Part shown: positions 36,901-50,346 of the stretch, piece by piece | Position numbering within the stretch: position 1 is the first letter of the stretch | How the letters are laid out: each line of letters opens with the position of its first letter | Position numbers and translations under genes: made by a program | DNA from: Conus ventricosus | Taxonomy: Eukaryota; Mollusca; Gastropoda; Neogastropoda; Conidae | Reading direction: 5' to 3' | Assembly: GCA_018398815.1 (NCBI GenBank) | Contig: CM031607.1 | Coordinates: forward strand, 80,394,232 to 80,458,231 | DNA: 64,000 bases | Notes under the pieces: model-generated | The model's input: only the letters and a program-made list of their open reading frames with translations | Databases searched by the model: none | Told to the model about the DNA's origin: nothing

Positions 36901-39900
36901 TTTAGGCTGCCTTGTAGCTGTAGTAGATCATCACTGTTCATGTTTTTTATTAATTATAATTATTTTATTTTCTAAAAATGAGCACCGAAAAAACTGTTGC
37001 TAACCTTGTATACCATTCTGCTGTTATTGGAGGTTAAGTGTAGGATACACAATGCTTGGTAAAGCTTGTTAAGAATTAAACCAGCAGATCTTGGCAAACT
37101 AGACTTTGAGGATTCAGCAAAGCTAATTGCTGTTATTGCAGCTTCGTTTGCCACGAAAGATTTTCTAGTTAAGCAAGGAATAATTCCAGACAGTATAAAT
37201 ATGTAATAAAAAATACATTTAATAAAAAATGGCTTCACTCGTAATGATGATAGGTGGCGCTGTGGTGAATGCGCTTGCTTTAGTGAAGTAATTACGCGTT
37301 TAGTAAACTACGGGACGACGGCGAGAGAAAAAGACATAACAAAGCTATGGAGCAACTAGCTGCACAAGACGCCTATGAAAAGCATAGAATTGAGCAGTTA
37401 TTTTATTAATAACACACTGAAAAACAGGGGCATGCAGCTTACACATTTAAAGATGTTGATCAAGCAATAAAACAATATTATCTAGTAACAGGCAAACCAA
37501 TCCAGACATTGCCCCCACCAAAAATTCAGCGACTTTTATCATCCATCAGAAAAACAAAAGATGCAAGAAATTGCGTTTATTGCCTTTGGTATGACCGTTG
37601 TGTATTTTGTTGCACATAATATTGGCTGAGTAAAAAATGAACAAAATCTATTATTCGCCAAAAGGATATTGGAAGGGAATCACGGCAATCAAAAAGCTAA
37701 GCCAAGCGGCAGGTGTCAGGAACAAACAGCAAAAGAATGGTTATCTAAACAAGCGATTTGGCAAATTTATTTACCTGCACCTAGACGAATACAGAGACCA
37801 CACTTTGTCAATACAACTCCAAACGACACCCATCAAATGGATCTTCTATATTTACCCTCTGATAGGAATTAGACGAAAAAGATTTAAGTACGCACTCACA
37901 GTCATTGACATAGCTTCAAGATACAAAGATGCAGAACCATTAACACAAAAGAGTGCTTCTGCTGTTGCTGTTGCCATACAGCTGATATACCAACGAGGCC
38001 CACTAACTTTCCCCGCATGATTCAAGTCGATGATGGAAAAGAATTTAAAGGCCAAGTGAATCAATTATTGTTAAAACATAGAGTTACCATTAAAAGAGGC
38101 ATTCCAGGAGTTCACAGATCACAGGCTTTAGTTGAAAACTTTAACAAACAGTTAGCCGAAAGACTTTTCTCCTACCAGTATCACAGAGAGCTTATTGGCA
38201 ATTCTCGCAACACAGAATGGGTTAGAAGATTGCCCTCAGTTTTGCGCGCAATGAATAATGAAGAATTTAAAGGGTTAAAACCAGTACAAGCAATCAAAAG
38301 AAAAACAATAAATGTTGCTGAAGGAGAGTCTTCATCCAGCAAACTATTACCATTTGGATTGAAAGTAAGGTACCTTTATTTACCGGGGGAAGCAGAAGGG
38401 GACACTCGCATCAGGCAACAGATCCAGTTTGGAGGGTTGATCCATATGAAATAAAAAGAATTGTAAAAATGAATCCGCCCTGTATTATTTACGAGAAACT
38501 GACACAACAAAACAACCAGCTCCTCAAAGATCTTTTGTGAAAGAAGAACTGCAGATAATCCCACCAGACACAGTTCCGCTTTAATTAATTTACTTCTATA
38601 ATGTCCATATGCATATGAAAACTCTGGATAACAAACACACGTTTTGTGTTGTTCTGTCTAACACTTCTTGTTACAACTGTTGTGTGATCTCATGTAGATT
38701 AGATCGCAGTTTTACGTTGTCATGATGAAAAGTCTTATTGCCAAACATGCTTCTTTGTATTGTCATGTGATAGTTTGACTGCACACGCTGCGAGATATTC
38801 CCTTTGCTTTCTTAATGATTTCTCCTGGCTCGAAACTGTACATTTTGACCTTAAACCAACAAACTCCTTGATCACCTTTCCAGATAATTCATCCTCATCT
38901 TTCCTAAAACCTTCTTGTTAGTAATTGAATGCAAAGGTGAATCTTTAGGATAATCGGACGTGTCATACCATCCCGCATGTCCTTTAGCTACTTCCATTTC
39001 CATGTCTTTATAGATGTCTTCAGTGGGGATATCTATAACAAAACTGTCTTATCTGTAAAAGTACTCGGGGCTCAGGACAGGGGGTTAAAATATCAAAAGA
39101 AACCTAACTCAAAACTTTGATAAATTTTAAAAAAAAACCCAAAAAATCAGGGGTTTTCCAATTGCTTTCTTTTTTTTATCTTATGCCAAAAAACTGATCA
39201 TGAAATTTTTTGAAGTCCTGAAAAATTATTTTGAAGCAGTTTTAATTGCTTGGGTTCTCTTTGGTAACAAATTGACTTTTTTTAAACCGTTTTGTGGGGT
39301 TTCCCCATAGTTTTTTCCGAAACAGCTTTTGTTAAACATTTAAAAAAAGTTTTTTTCCCTAAAGCATCTGTGATTTTTTTTCTAAAATTCAGGGGTTTTT
39401 CATGATGTATGGTTTCGGGAACTGTTTTTTGTCAAAAGCAATTATGCGATGAACTGCTGTAAACCTTAAAACCATGCCCAAAAAATAAAATTTTTGAAGT
39501 TGTAATGCAGACAAAATTTTTTTTTTTCCCTCGAAGTTTAGGCGGTCTTTTTGGAAATCCATTTTAGACTTTCTGTGCTAATGGATATTCATTATGCGGT
39601 CATGGAGTTCATGAGGTTTTTCAAAATTCAACTTCTAGAATAAACCCAGGCTGCTGATCAGGCGTTAAACTGCCCAACCACTTTAAAGGCTTTTTGAATA
39701 TTATCCGATCCCCACCCCGGTGTACTTTTTAAAGGTTGTAAGGGAAATTTTGGGGCCCCCAAACCCAACCTTACAGTTTGGGTTCTCAAAATTCCCTAAG
39801 ATGGGTTAGGACCCTTTTACCATCATAATCCCCAAAAGTTTTTGGGTTGTTTGCTTTCGTAAGGGAGCGACCCCAAATACAAATTCCCTCCACGCAAAAT

Positions 39901-42900
39901 CCGTTTCAATCATCTGAATCTTTGGTAGGCCCAGACAATAAATCAATCTTTTATTTCCAAAAATTTTTAAGAAACGCCCCAATCCCCCGGGGCAAAAATG
40001 AAATTGCCCCGGACCAGGCTATAATTTTTTCATGCAGGTTTTTCTATAATTTTCAAAAAACCCGGGAAAAAACCAAAAAAAAAAAAACTCGGCCATCAAT
40101 GGGGCCCCTGAAGTCTCCCCCCCGGTTTTACACTCTAACTTTTTGCCAGCATTTGAGCATGCGGAACGGAGTCGCTGATGTTTTTTCCCTCAAGACTAAA
40201 AAGAACACGCCCTTTGGGGGAATGAAAATCTTGGGTAAAAACCTTTCCCAAAACGGTTAAAGTTTTCCAAAAAGGGGTTAAAACCCTTTCAACAAGAGTC
40301 GGGGTCAAATATTTTTCCGGGTTTTGGGCGGGACTTTAAGGAATAGCCAGTGCCTCTAAGGGCCCCTCATGTTTTTGCATAGAGTCGTAAAAAGGGAATG
40401 TTTTTTAAAAGTGAAACCCATTACTTTTCTGAGGGGGGTGCAATCCTGCTCCCCGGAAGGCGTTTTTTTAACGGCTGAAATTATAAGGTGAGAGTCATAC
40501 CTGGGCAATTGTAAAAGGGAATACAGGGCATTTCCCATTCTTTGATCAAACTTTGTTGAAGATTCATTTACTGGCCGCAACCCCTTTAAAATTCCCCCCT
40601 TTTGGGGGAACATGGTTTTTAAAATGTGGGGTTTACACTCTTGGGCGTTAGCTCTAAACCCCCAAATCCAACAAGGGGGGGTGATCATACTGTTGTTTGG
40701 GCTTCGGGGCCCCTTATGATTTTTAGATAAGTTTTTGATTATTAGAACAGGCGTTTCCACTTTTCTGCATGCGGGTTTTAAAATTTTTTTGCAGCATCTG
40801 GTCCTCTTTTATAAATTTTGGGTTTTGATAAACGCCCTCCGACCTAAACAATAATGAAGGCAAATGGGAAAAAATCTGATGTTATCATTAAAAACGTTTT
40901 TTCGAAGTTTTTGTGGTGCGGGGCCCCTTTTTAAGGAACAATGACGATTCGAAAAATCTGCGTAAACCCAACCCTTGGAGAAAAATTTGGGATTTTTTTC
41001 CCTTTTTTAAAACCAAATTTTGAACCAGGTGGGGGGGGGGAATTAGTTTTTGTATTACAGGGCCAACCGGGGCCCATACAATGTTCTTATGTTCGCTTGG
41101 GGTTGAAAAGATGGCCCTTTTGGTTAAAAATTTTTTGCAGAAATTTTTGTTTTGCCCCTCTTTTGAAAATTGCTGCTTATTTACTCATTGTTCGTATCAT
41201 TTTGTAAGGGGGGAGCCCCCCTGGGAAAACATTGGGAATAAGTCAACATGATTTTTTGGGCTGGCTCGCCCCTTGTTGGGCGTTCTTGACACTTTAATCC
41301 GCTGTAGATTTGTTTCCTCATTTCCCATGTGTAATATTGACAGTTTTTGGGGGTTTGGGGTTTTTTCTTCAAACTGATCCCAAATTTGGGGTTTTCAAAC
41401 AGGAAAAAAGGGTATTCCATGGGAAATTAAGATCTTTTTGTATTTCCCAATTAGGCCCCCTCTCTCGCGTGTTCGCGGCAAGTGCAGCCTTTCAAGAACC
41501 ACCACATAAAAAATTTTTTTGTCTGAATTTTTTTTGTTTAAAAATGCCTCTTTAAAAACCAAATCTCGGGGGGACGGAATGTAAGCCTTTCCTTTCAAAC
41601 GGTGGGATACTTAAACCTTTTAATCTAATCTCTAAGACTGCGCCCTTACCAACCAGAGCCTCTATTTTCTTCTTCAGGGGCACGTCAAACTGTAAAAGCG
41701 TTCGCTCCCACCGGTGTTAAGTCTTTTAGGAAAAATAGTTGTTTTTTTTAGTCGAGCCCAGACTTCAAAATTTTCTTCATTTATTTTAAAAGTCGTTAAA
41801 ACAGTACTTTATTTAACTGGGGGGTTTTTGTTGTTTGCCGGGAACTGAAAAATAGCTGAACCCCCTTCCCGTCTTTTTTGGGTCAAGACTTCTAAATAAA
41901 TATATCCGTCTCTTGATAAACGCTCTCTCTCAGCTTCCCTTCAAACTTTCATCTGGGCCTTCATTATCTTGCCATGCGTTTTTCTTTCAAGCCAACATAT
42001 TATTTAAATAAAAAAAAATACAAGGTTTAATCGAAAAAATTCAACGGTCTTTTGTGCTTGGACTCAAAAACAAAAGTATAACCCCTTTGGGTGTTGTTAA
42101 TGTGACTTTTAAACGAGTTTAAGTCTTTTCCCTTTTTTTTAAGCTTTCCCTTTTTTATCTGCTCGGGTCGGGGTTTTTGAGAAAAACTTGCCTCCCCTTT
42201 TTGAAGATAAAACTTTTCTTTTGTAGCATCAAAAGGGCCTGTAAACATAAATTCTTTGCCGTGATGTTTGAGTCAACAAATCTTTATTTATTGTCAGTTT
42301 TAAACGAACTAAGTTTTGCCGTTTTTAGTTGAACCATAGCGGTGCTTTTTGGGGTTTAGTTTTTTAAATTTTTTGGCCAGCCGCACTTACAGCAAGAAAA
42401 AAGACCGGAGCTAAACAAAACCCCTAGAGTAAAGGCGGGGGCGCCTTTCCCGTTGCAAGAGGCCCCACACTTGTTCCCCGATGCACACTTAAGTTATCTC
42501 CAGTATTAACATATGTAACCATTACAGGCAGCAGAAACCTTCGTTTTGGTTTCTTATTTTGAAAGGTCGCTCTAGTTTTTTTTTTCATTTTCTAATGTTT
42601 GGGTTAATAAAAGGGTTTTTTATTTTTTTTGGGGGTTTTTTCTACTATCTCTTCTTTTGGCGGGCTGTGGGGGCACATTTGGATAAACCGGAACAACATG
42701 CTTTTTAAAATGAAAAAATAATTTTTTTAAAAATCCCATCGGGTTAATTTTTATCCCCAATTTTCAGCTCGCACAATAAAAAAAAAAATGTACATTAAGC
42801 GGTTTTATGGGCTTCTTTTTCTTTATAAAATTTGAATGTTTTTTTCCCTCTCTCACGGGTTTCTCCCCGTTTCCATGAAAATGATTTTTCCCTTTTTGAC

Positions 42901-45900
42901 CTTGGGTCAACCAAAAAGGGATTTGGGTTTTAAAAAAATTCATCAAGCCTAACTTGGGGAAGATGAAAATTTTCTTTGGGACACAAGGTCAACTGTTGAT
43001 TTCTACACCTCCCCCCTCCAAAAAGTTTTCTTATTTGCAAAATAAAGATAAGGTCAAGCCCGCAGCGTAGATTTGGTTAGGACTACCGTAAATTTTGAAA
43101 CATTGCATTTTTCTTTTATTTTAGGATTAAAAAATTTTTCACTTGCTTTTTAAAAAGGTTTTTTTCATCTTCACACAGCAAAAAATTCCCCTTTAAGCGA
43201 TTTTGCTGCGCCCGTAAAACTAAAATTCCATTTTGGGGCTGCCCTGCTTCGGGGAAATGTTGTAAAAGAATAAACTTTTTTCTAAAATTTTAAAAAAATT
43301 TTTGCCCTGATATTTTTGCCCCAATCCCCTCGGCAAAGGGAAGGGGGTTTTGGCAACAAGGGAAAAATCTAACGAGATGTGAAATTTTACTTTGTTGGGT
43401 TTTGGGTTTATTTGTTTAACACGTTGTTTTCCTTAAAAAGGGAAAGTTCATATGACAATCTTTTCTTTCAATCTCCTTGAAAGTAGGCGCATGCGTTTTT
43501 AAAACAACTCAAAATCAAAGGGGATGAAAAGCGTTTTCCATAGAAAAATTTGGGCAACTTTTATTTTTTCCCGGGTCTTTATATCTCCAGCGCCTATTCT
43601 ATGTTTTAGTGCTTCTTCATTTTCGTTTCCCTTGAACCAAGGATCCCCTTTTCTTTCCCCGGTTACCATAATCAAAATTTGGGTTAAAAATATGTCTGAA
43701 ATTGTGTAAAAAATATTTTTTTTTGCCCCTAATTTTTTTATAGAAATTTTCTTAAGATTGCCCGCCCAAATTCTGAAAAACTGCCCTGTTTGGGCCCTTG
43801 TTGTTAAAGGGCGAGCGCTATTTTAAAAGGGAAAAGTGCAGAGCCGGGGCAAAATTTCACTTCATCCGCTCCTAAGCGGAAAAATTTGGGACAGAAGAAT
43901 TTGATCCGAATCAATATAGATGGTTTAAATTTGGAAAAAAATACCCGCTTTTTTCCCCTTCACCCGGGGGGGGGGCTCTTTCAGCCTTCTATGCGGGTAA
44001 GAACAAAGCCATATGTTTCTGCGCCTTTTTAAAAAACAAAAAAAAAAGTTAATTTTTTAAAAACATGGCAAAAATTTGGGAAGGTGAAAAAGATTAGGGA
44101 TTTTTTTAAACCGGGAAACAACATGAGGGGGGAAATGATCCCTTTAATACAACTCGCCCCAACGCTCTAAATGCGGCATGAATTAACAGAAAGAAAGGGA
44201 AAAAATCTTTTTACGAAAGTTTAGGTCAAGAAACCTCCCAATTTAAAAACCCAAATGATTTGAATTTAAAAAGATGACTTTTGCCCTGAAAAAAACGTTT
44301 CAAGGGCAACTTGTTGGGCTTACAAAAAAACCCGGCCCCCTCAAATTTTTTAAAGCCAAGAGTAAATTATCCCAAAGACTCAGTGTAAAAGATAAAAATC
44401 GCCTTGGTCTTGTTAGGCCAAAATTTTGGGCGGAGGAAAGTTTCAAACCTTAAAACCCTGAAAGGAACCCCAAACAGCTAACCAAATACAAACAGGGAAC
44501 CCAAAAAAGAATTAATAAATCGGCAGATAAAAAATTTAAATGAAATGAGGCAAAAACCCTTTTTTTTTCAAAAGAAACGCTTTAAAGCCCTATCCCCCGG
44601 GACTCCCCGCTACCCATGGGGAAAATAGGGGCCCCTTGACCCTGTTTTGAGAAGCTTTCAGAGGCAAAATTAACAAACAATTTACCCAAAACTAGGTGAA
44701 CTAAGAGCAAAATAAAAAGAGAAAAAGAAAAACCTTTGAGGCTGATACCCAATTTAGGGCCGGGTTTTAAAGAAAAAATAACCCAAAAAACAAAAAATTT
44801 CTTGGAAAAAAGGAGAAAAGCAAACTGGGAACGCTGACTATAACCGAGCCCAATTACAAAAACTAAAGTGAATAAAATAAGAAAAACCCTACCCGGAAAA
44901 ATTTTATATGAAACAAAAACCTAGCGAACAATACAACCCTGTTTAGGAGCTGGCTTCACTTTAAAGCAAGCTTTTAAAAACACCCCAAATTTTTTTTTGC
45001 AATAAGAAACACTGGTGTTGGTTTATACGGGGGCCCGGGGGCCCCCAAATTTCATTACCTCCGCCCCCAATCGCCCTCCCCCTGAAAAAACCCTGGGTAA
45101 AAAAAAAAAAGCTTGATATTTTTCAAAGTTTATTAAAAAATTAGCTGGAAAAGCTATAAAACTCTTTACCTGGTATATTAGGGGTATTTTTTACGGGTTT
45201 TTTGGGCTACTGCAAGAAAAAGTAGTTGGTTTTAATGGCCAGACTTATGGACATTATTTCTCTTAAATTTTGGGGTTAATTTTTAGTAAAAATAAAGCCC
45301 AAGTAATCCTGGGCCTTTTTAACCCAAAAAACAACGCTGTTTTTTTTCATTTTCCCATGGTCATTTTTTTTTTTTGGATTCGGGGGATTTCCCGGGGGTT
45401 TTGGGGTTTTGGGCCACGGGGATTGGATGACTTATTTTTGGGGGGGGCCCATCTTTTTTTTTACTGCTTGCAATATTCTGGCCAGAATTTTTTTTCCCCG
45501 TTTTTCCCGCCCTTGCTGTTCATTACCTGCCAAACAAGGTTTTCCCATTATTGTAGTTTTTTTTTTTTTCCTATTGGGGGCCCTTGAGGTCAAAAGGCGC
45601 ATGTATAAACCTTGCCAACAGCAAAGTCTACGGGGGGGATTTTGCGTTTTGGTAAAACATTTTGGTCCCTTTTATACTTGAAGGTAAATCAACTGTAAAT
45701 TAAGGCTTTCCTCAAATTTTTGCCAATACTTTTTTTTGTGCATCAAAGCCCAGTAGAAGGATCAGTTATTGTCGATCCGTTTTTTGCTTGCGAACCTAGC
45801 AAACACCAAACGTAAGAAACGAACAAAAGTGGGTTTATTCGTTCTATTCCTGTTTTAGTTGGGCCCTTAAAAGTGTCTAAGATAAATGTTTCCAGGGCTT

Positions 45901-48900
45901 TTTTATGCCTTGTTTTAATGGCCCCGGGTGAACATTTGGGTGCCTAAGAGAAAGATGTGTAAGGAAGGGGTTTCCCGTCATAGTTTAAATTTCTGTGCCC
46001 CGCCCCAATAATAAGGGGTGCCTTAAACCATGATTGCGATCCAACTTTTGTCTAAAATCTGTCTTGATGGGAATATTTGAAATTTGTTACAGGGTTTCCT
46101 TTTAAAAGCCTTCATTCTATTCTTTTTGCTGAATGGATTTTTTTCGGTTTGTCCTTCGGGAAAGGTGCTTTTCAGTTTTAACAAAATAAAGTTGAATGTA
46201 AAGAAATTTAAAAAGTCCCCTGGGCCCCACCAAAAAGGGTCGGGAAAGATTTAAAATGATCCAAAACGACACTCCAAACCCAAATTGATGCAAAAAAACC
46301 CCCAAAGTTTAACTGGTTCGAAAAAAAACTGCATCGGAGGGCCTTTAAACCCCACTTTTGCGATGTAGTCTTTTTTTTTAAAAGGGGGGTTAAAATTCTG
46401 CTTTAAAGGAGTACTTACCTTTTTTTGAAAGGTGTCAGTCTGGGTCACAGAAAGGGCCCAGGGGGCAGTTGTTATATTTTTAAAATTTTATCGGCCCAAC
46501 CAGAAATTTTTCACAGTAAATTTTAATGCACTCATTTTTTTAAATTTTTTTTAAAAAATGTTTTTTAACCAAAAACAACTCAAGACCGCCTTTCGTTTTT
46601 AGAACAAAGCTATTGATAACGAATGCGGGGCCCCCCAAAAAGGTCGCGCTTTCCCTGAATATTTTACAAAATCATATGGGTTTTAAAAATAACAAAGCCA
46701 AGGGGAAAAAATTTAAAATTAAAAAAGTTTAATAAGGGCCCAAATTTGTTAGCCGTTAACCATTTTGATTTGGGTTTTTTCCGGGGGTTTTTCTCGCTAA
46801 AAAAGCAAAAGTTTCTTCGACATTGCTCTCAAATTAACAATGCAACTGAAAAAAATGTTGACCTTCAAAACCCGAAGAAGAAGAAGTGGGACTATTTTGA
46901 TAAAAAAAGGGTGCTAAAAAAGTTTAGGCTTTAAAAACTGGGCCCAAAGGGCCCTTCAAAAGTTTTTGGGGTTACGTCAAACAAAACTACTTATGAGGGA
47001 GAAAAACCGCTCATCTTTATTAAAATTCATTATCTATGTTCATTTTGGGTGAGCTGGGCATGGGTAAAACTTATAGGATGGGGGGCCCTCAATGTTTTAA
47101 AAAGCTCTTCCGTCAGGGAAGGCGGGATATTTCGATTATGAAATTATACAAACCCTTAAATTTTCAGTTTAAAAAATTTTTTTTTGTGGGGGGGGTCGGA
47201 TTTATTTAATATAAAAATTTAAAGGGAAAAAGGGGGGAAAATTGTGAAAGTGATAACCTGTACATTTTTTTTGGGAAAAAAAATAATACGTTTCTAAAAA
47301 AAAATGTCCGGGGGCCAGAAGAATCAGGAGTTACATTGCGCCTGTAAGGTTATAAACCTTTTGAATTAAAAAACCCTTTCAGACGTTGCGGACTTTGAAA
47401 AAACGGTGAATAGGCCCCTTTGTATGGTTTTGGGGTACACTAAAGGGTTGGGGATTATAAAAGCAAAAAGGTTGGGCCCACAACAAAAATTTTTCCTAAA
47501 CTAGAACAAATGCGCAATCTAGAGGGAAATAATTTTTGGGCCCTATGAATATAAAATAGTTTTTAAAGCCTGACCTCAAATGGCACTTAGAAACCCTATT
47601 TAGAATGGGAAATAAATTTGAATTTAAAAAGCCCATTTTAAAATATTTTACCGCAAAAAAGGGGTTTTTAAAAGCATTCAACTCGGCCCTTTACATGTAA
47701 GTCTTATGCCGGACCCCCAATTTTTAAAAATTTTTTTTAACCCCCCCCCCTTTTTTTTTTTTTTTTTTTTATTTTCCCCCCCCCCCCGGGAAAAGAAAGG
47801 TTTTTAAAGGATAAAAAACCTAAAAAAAAAGGGTTTTAAAAATTTTCCAAAAAACCCCCGGGAAAAATTTGGAGAACGTTCAAATGATATTTTTAAATTT
47901 CTGTCCCTTTTAAAAAGGGGGGGGGAATTGGGGGTTTTGGGGGTTAGTGGGCGTCCCTTTTAAAAAAGGGAAATTTAAAATTACTGGCAAAAAATTAGAC
48001 GTTAAAGCCTTAAAGTTACCACGCGTTCCCTTTACAATGGGGGGGATTTAAGATCATAAACAACAACAACCCCAAAATTTTTTAATGTTGTTAAATAGAA
48101 ACAAAATTTTCAGAACTGAATTGGATTTTTTCTTACACCTTTAAGGCCCCAAGGGTTTTATTTACTGAAAAAAGTTTTGAAGGGGGTATGATAAAAATAA
48201 TAACTGGGGTTTGGGTTTAAAAATTTTTCTATAAAAAACCAAGGGGAGTTAAAACTTTTGACAAAAATTCCCCATTGCTATTGATTTGTTGGGGAGACTG
48301 GGTTTTGGAAAAACAATATTTTTTCCAGACCCCATTATAAAAAGTTTAAAAGCTATAATTTTAATCATATTGGGGGTTTTTCCCGTCCCAAAACTTAAAT
48401 GGAACAAAGCATATCATGGGTAGAAAGGGTTTTTATGGACAGATTGAAAAAATTTGTTGATCCTAGCAATAAAATGAGTGAGTGTTTAGAACAGTTTTAA
48501 AAGGGCTTTTTTAAGGAACCAAAAAACTATTTATTAAGATGACTGTTCGGCAGAAAGGGACATAGTTAAAAAGAGAAACATTTGTCAAAACTAGCTTTTT
48601 GCGGAAGGCAAGCTAAAATAAGTGTGTGGTTTTAAAGCCAAAAAAATTAAATCAAATTTTAAAAGACTTTTGAGAACAAATTAAAGCTTTTAGTGTTTTT
48701 TCACATGAAAAACAAGACTCAAATTTGGGAAAAAAGTTTGCGCGGAAAAGGGGGGTTTTTGGGGGAAAGGGCCCGGAAAAAAAATTTGGGGTTAAACAAA
48801 AAAATGAAAACCCAAAAAATTTTGGAAATTTGTATTGAAAAAACCCTAACACAGTATTTTTTTTGTTTGATAACGTTATTTTTTGGTTATTAAAGCCCTT

Positions 48901-50296
48901 TCTTGTCAGAGAAAAGTAGAAAATTCCCCAAAAAGGGTTACTTTTGCCCGAAAATCTTAGGGCGGGAAATGGCCCAGGATTGGTAATTTTTTTCCCTTCC
49001 TTTGGGGGGAAAAAAGGGAAAGGGGGGGGGGAAACGAAAAAGGGTTTGGGGGTGGAAGGGGAAGGGTTTGGGAAAAAAAGGTTCCGGGGAAAACACACAC
49101 CCCCACACACAACACCACACACACACACACACAAAACACACACACCACACACACACCCACATCTGGCCCAAAAGGTTTTGAAGTTCATGACTGTTAGTGG
49201 TTTATCATGACCAGGATTGGCAGTGATAACGGTTATGACACAAAAAAAAATCCGTTTTCCCATATGGGGGCTTGTGAGAGTCGGCAATGGTAAAATCATT
49301 GCTGGGAAAAGCTAGGGTTTAAATTTCAACAGCCCATCTGTAACTGGGTTTAATTTTAAACCCCCAAATTTCAAGGGACGGGGACTTTGCTGGGGCTTCT
49401 AAGTGACAGTGTATTTTACACCAAAGAGTCTGTAAGATGTTTTCGAAGATCTTTTATACCAATGGATGGCAAACAGTACAATTTTAGGTTAGGATAACTT
49501 CAATCATAAGATAATGTTGCTTATAGCCCAGCCGACCGCAAAGGGCCACATCAGGGCTGACAATTTTAGGTTTCTGGAAAGAGAGTTTGCAAACCTGAAA
49601 ATGCAAAGCTAGTTTGAACATCTTGTTCTGAATATGTGGTGGAATGTAATTGTCAGAGCTGTATCAACATGAGGTCTGAGGATATAAGAGAAGAGAAGAG
49701 AAAAAAATAATGTAAAAAAAAAAAGAGCAGAGAAGACAAGAAGAGAAGACAGGACTGAAGAAACGAGAAGAGGAAATAGGTGGAGTGAGGAGGAGAGACA
49801 AGTGCTGAGACGGAGAGACAGACAAACAGGCAGACAGACAGACAGACAGGCAGACACTCACAAAGTGAGAGTGAGAGAGAGAGTGAGAATACTCAGCCAG
49901 ACTACCAAACAATCAAAACTTTCACCATTGCTACTATTCGCTGGACAGCCTTGGTGCTAGCTCCATCTCCGTAGCTTTCATCATCATCAACCTCATCCAC
50001 CAAAGTGAAGCCCAGATACTTGAGGTAAAACACCACGCCCCTATCGTCTGCCACTGGCTGTTTGTTCTCTGCCCAGCCTTCACCTAGTTCTGAACACAAA
50101 ATAATCAGAAAATGTTAAATAGATATGACCATAGTATGCTGGGTCAAAATATCTTCAACTGGTAGATGTGATTATTGATGGTATGCCTGTAGCATGCCCT
50201 CAGACACCATCTGTTCTAAAAGTAACACACCCATGGATATGCACATACTGACATAGTGACACACATACACATTTGATTACAAATATCACAAACAAA

Positions 50297-50346
<50 letters not shown>

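Noticed and set aside
48285..48340. Walker-A-like GRLGFGKT, possible packaging ATPase of the Maverick-like element
   Set aside because: A single short motif within corrupted sequence; no second motif could be placed.
48652..49299. 215-codon minus frame
   Set aside because: Low-complexity frame through corrupted sequence and a (CA)n repeat.
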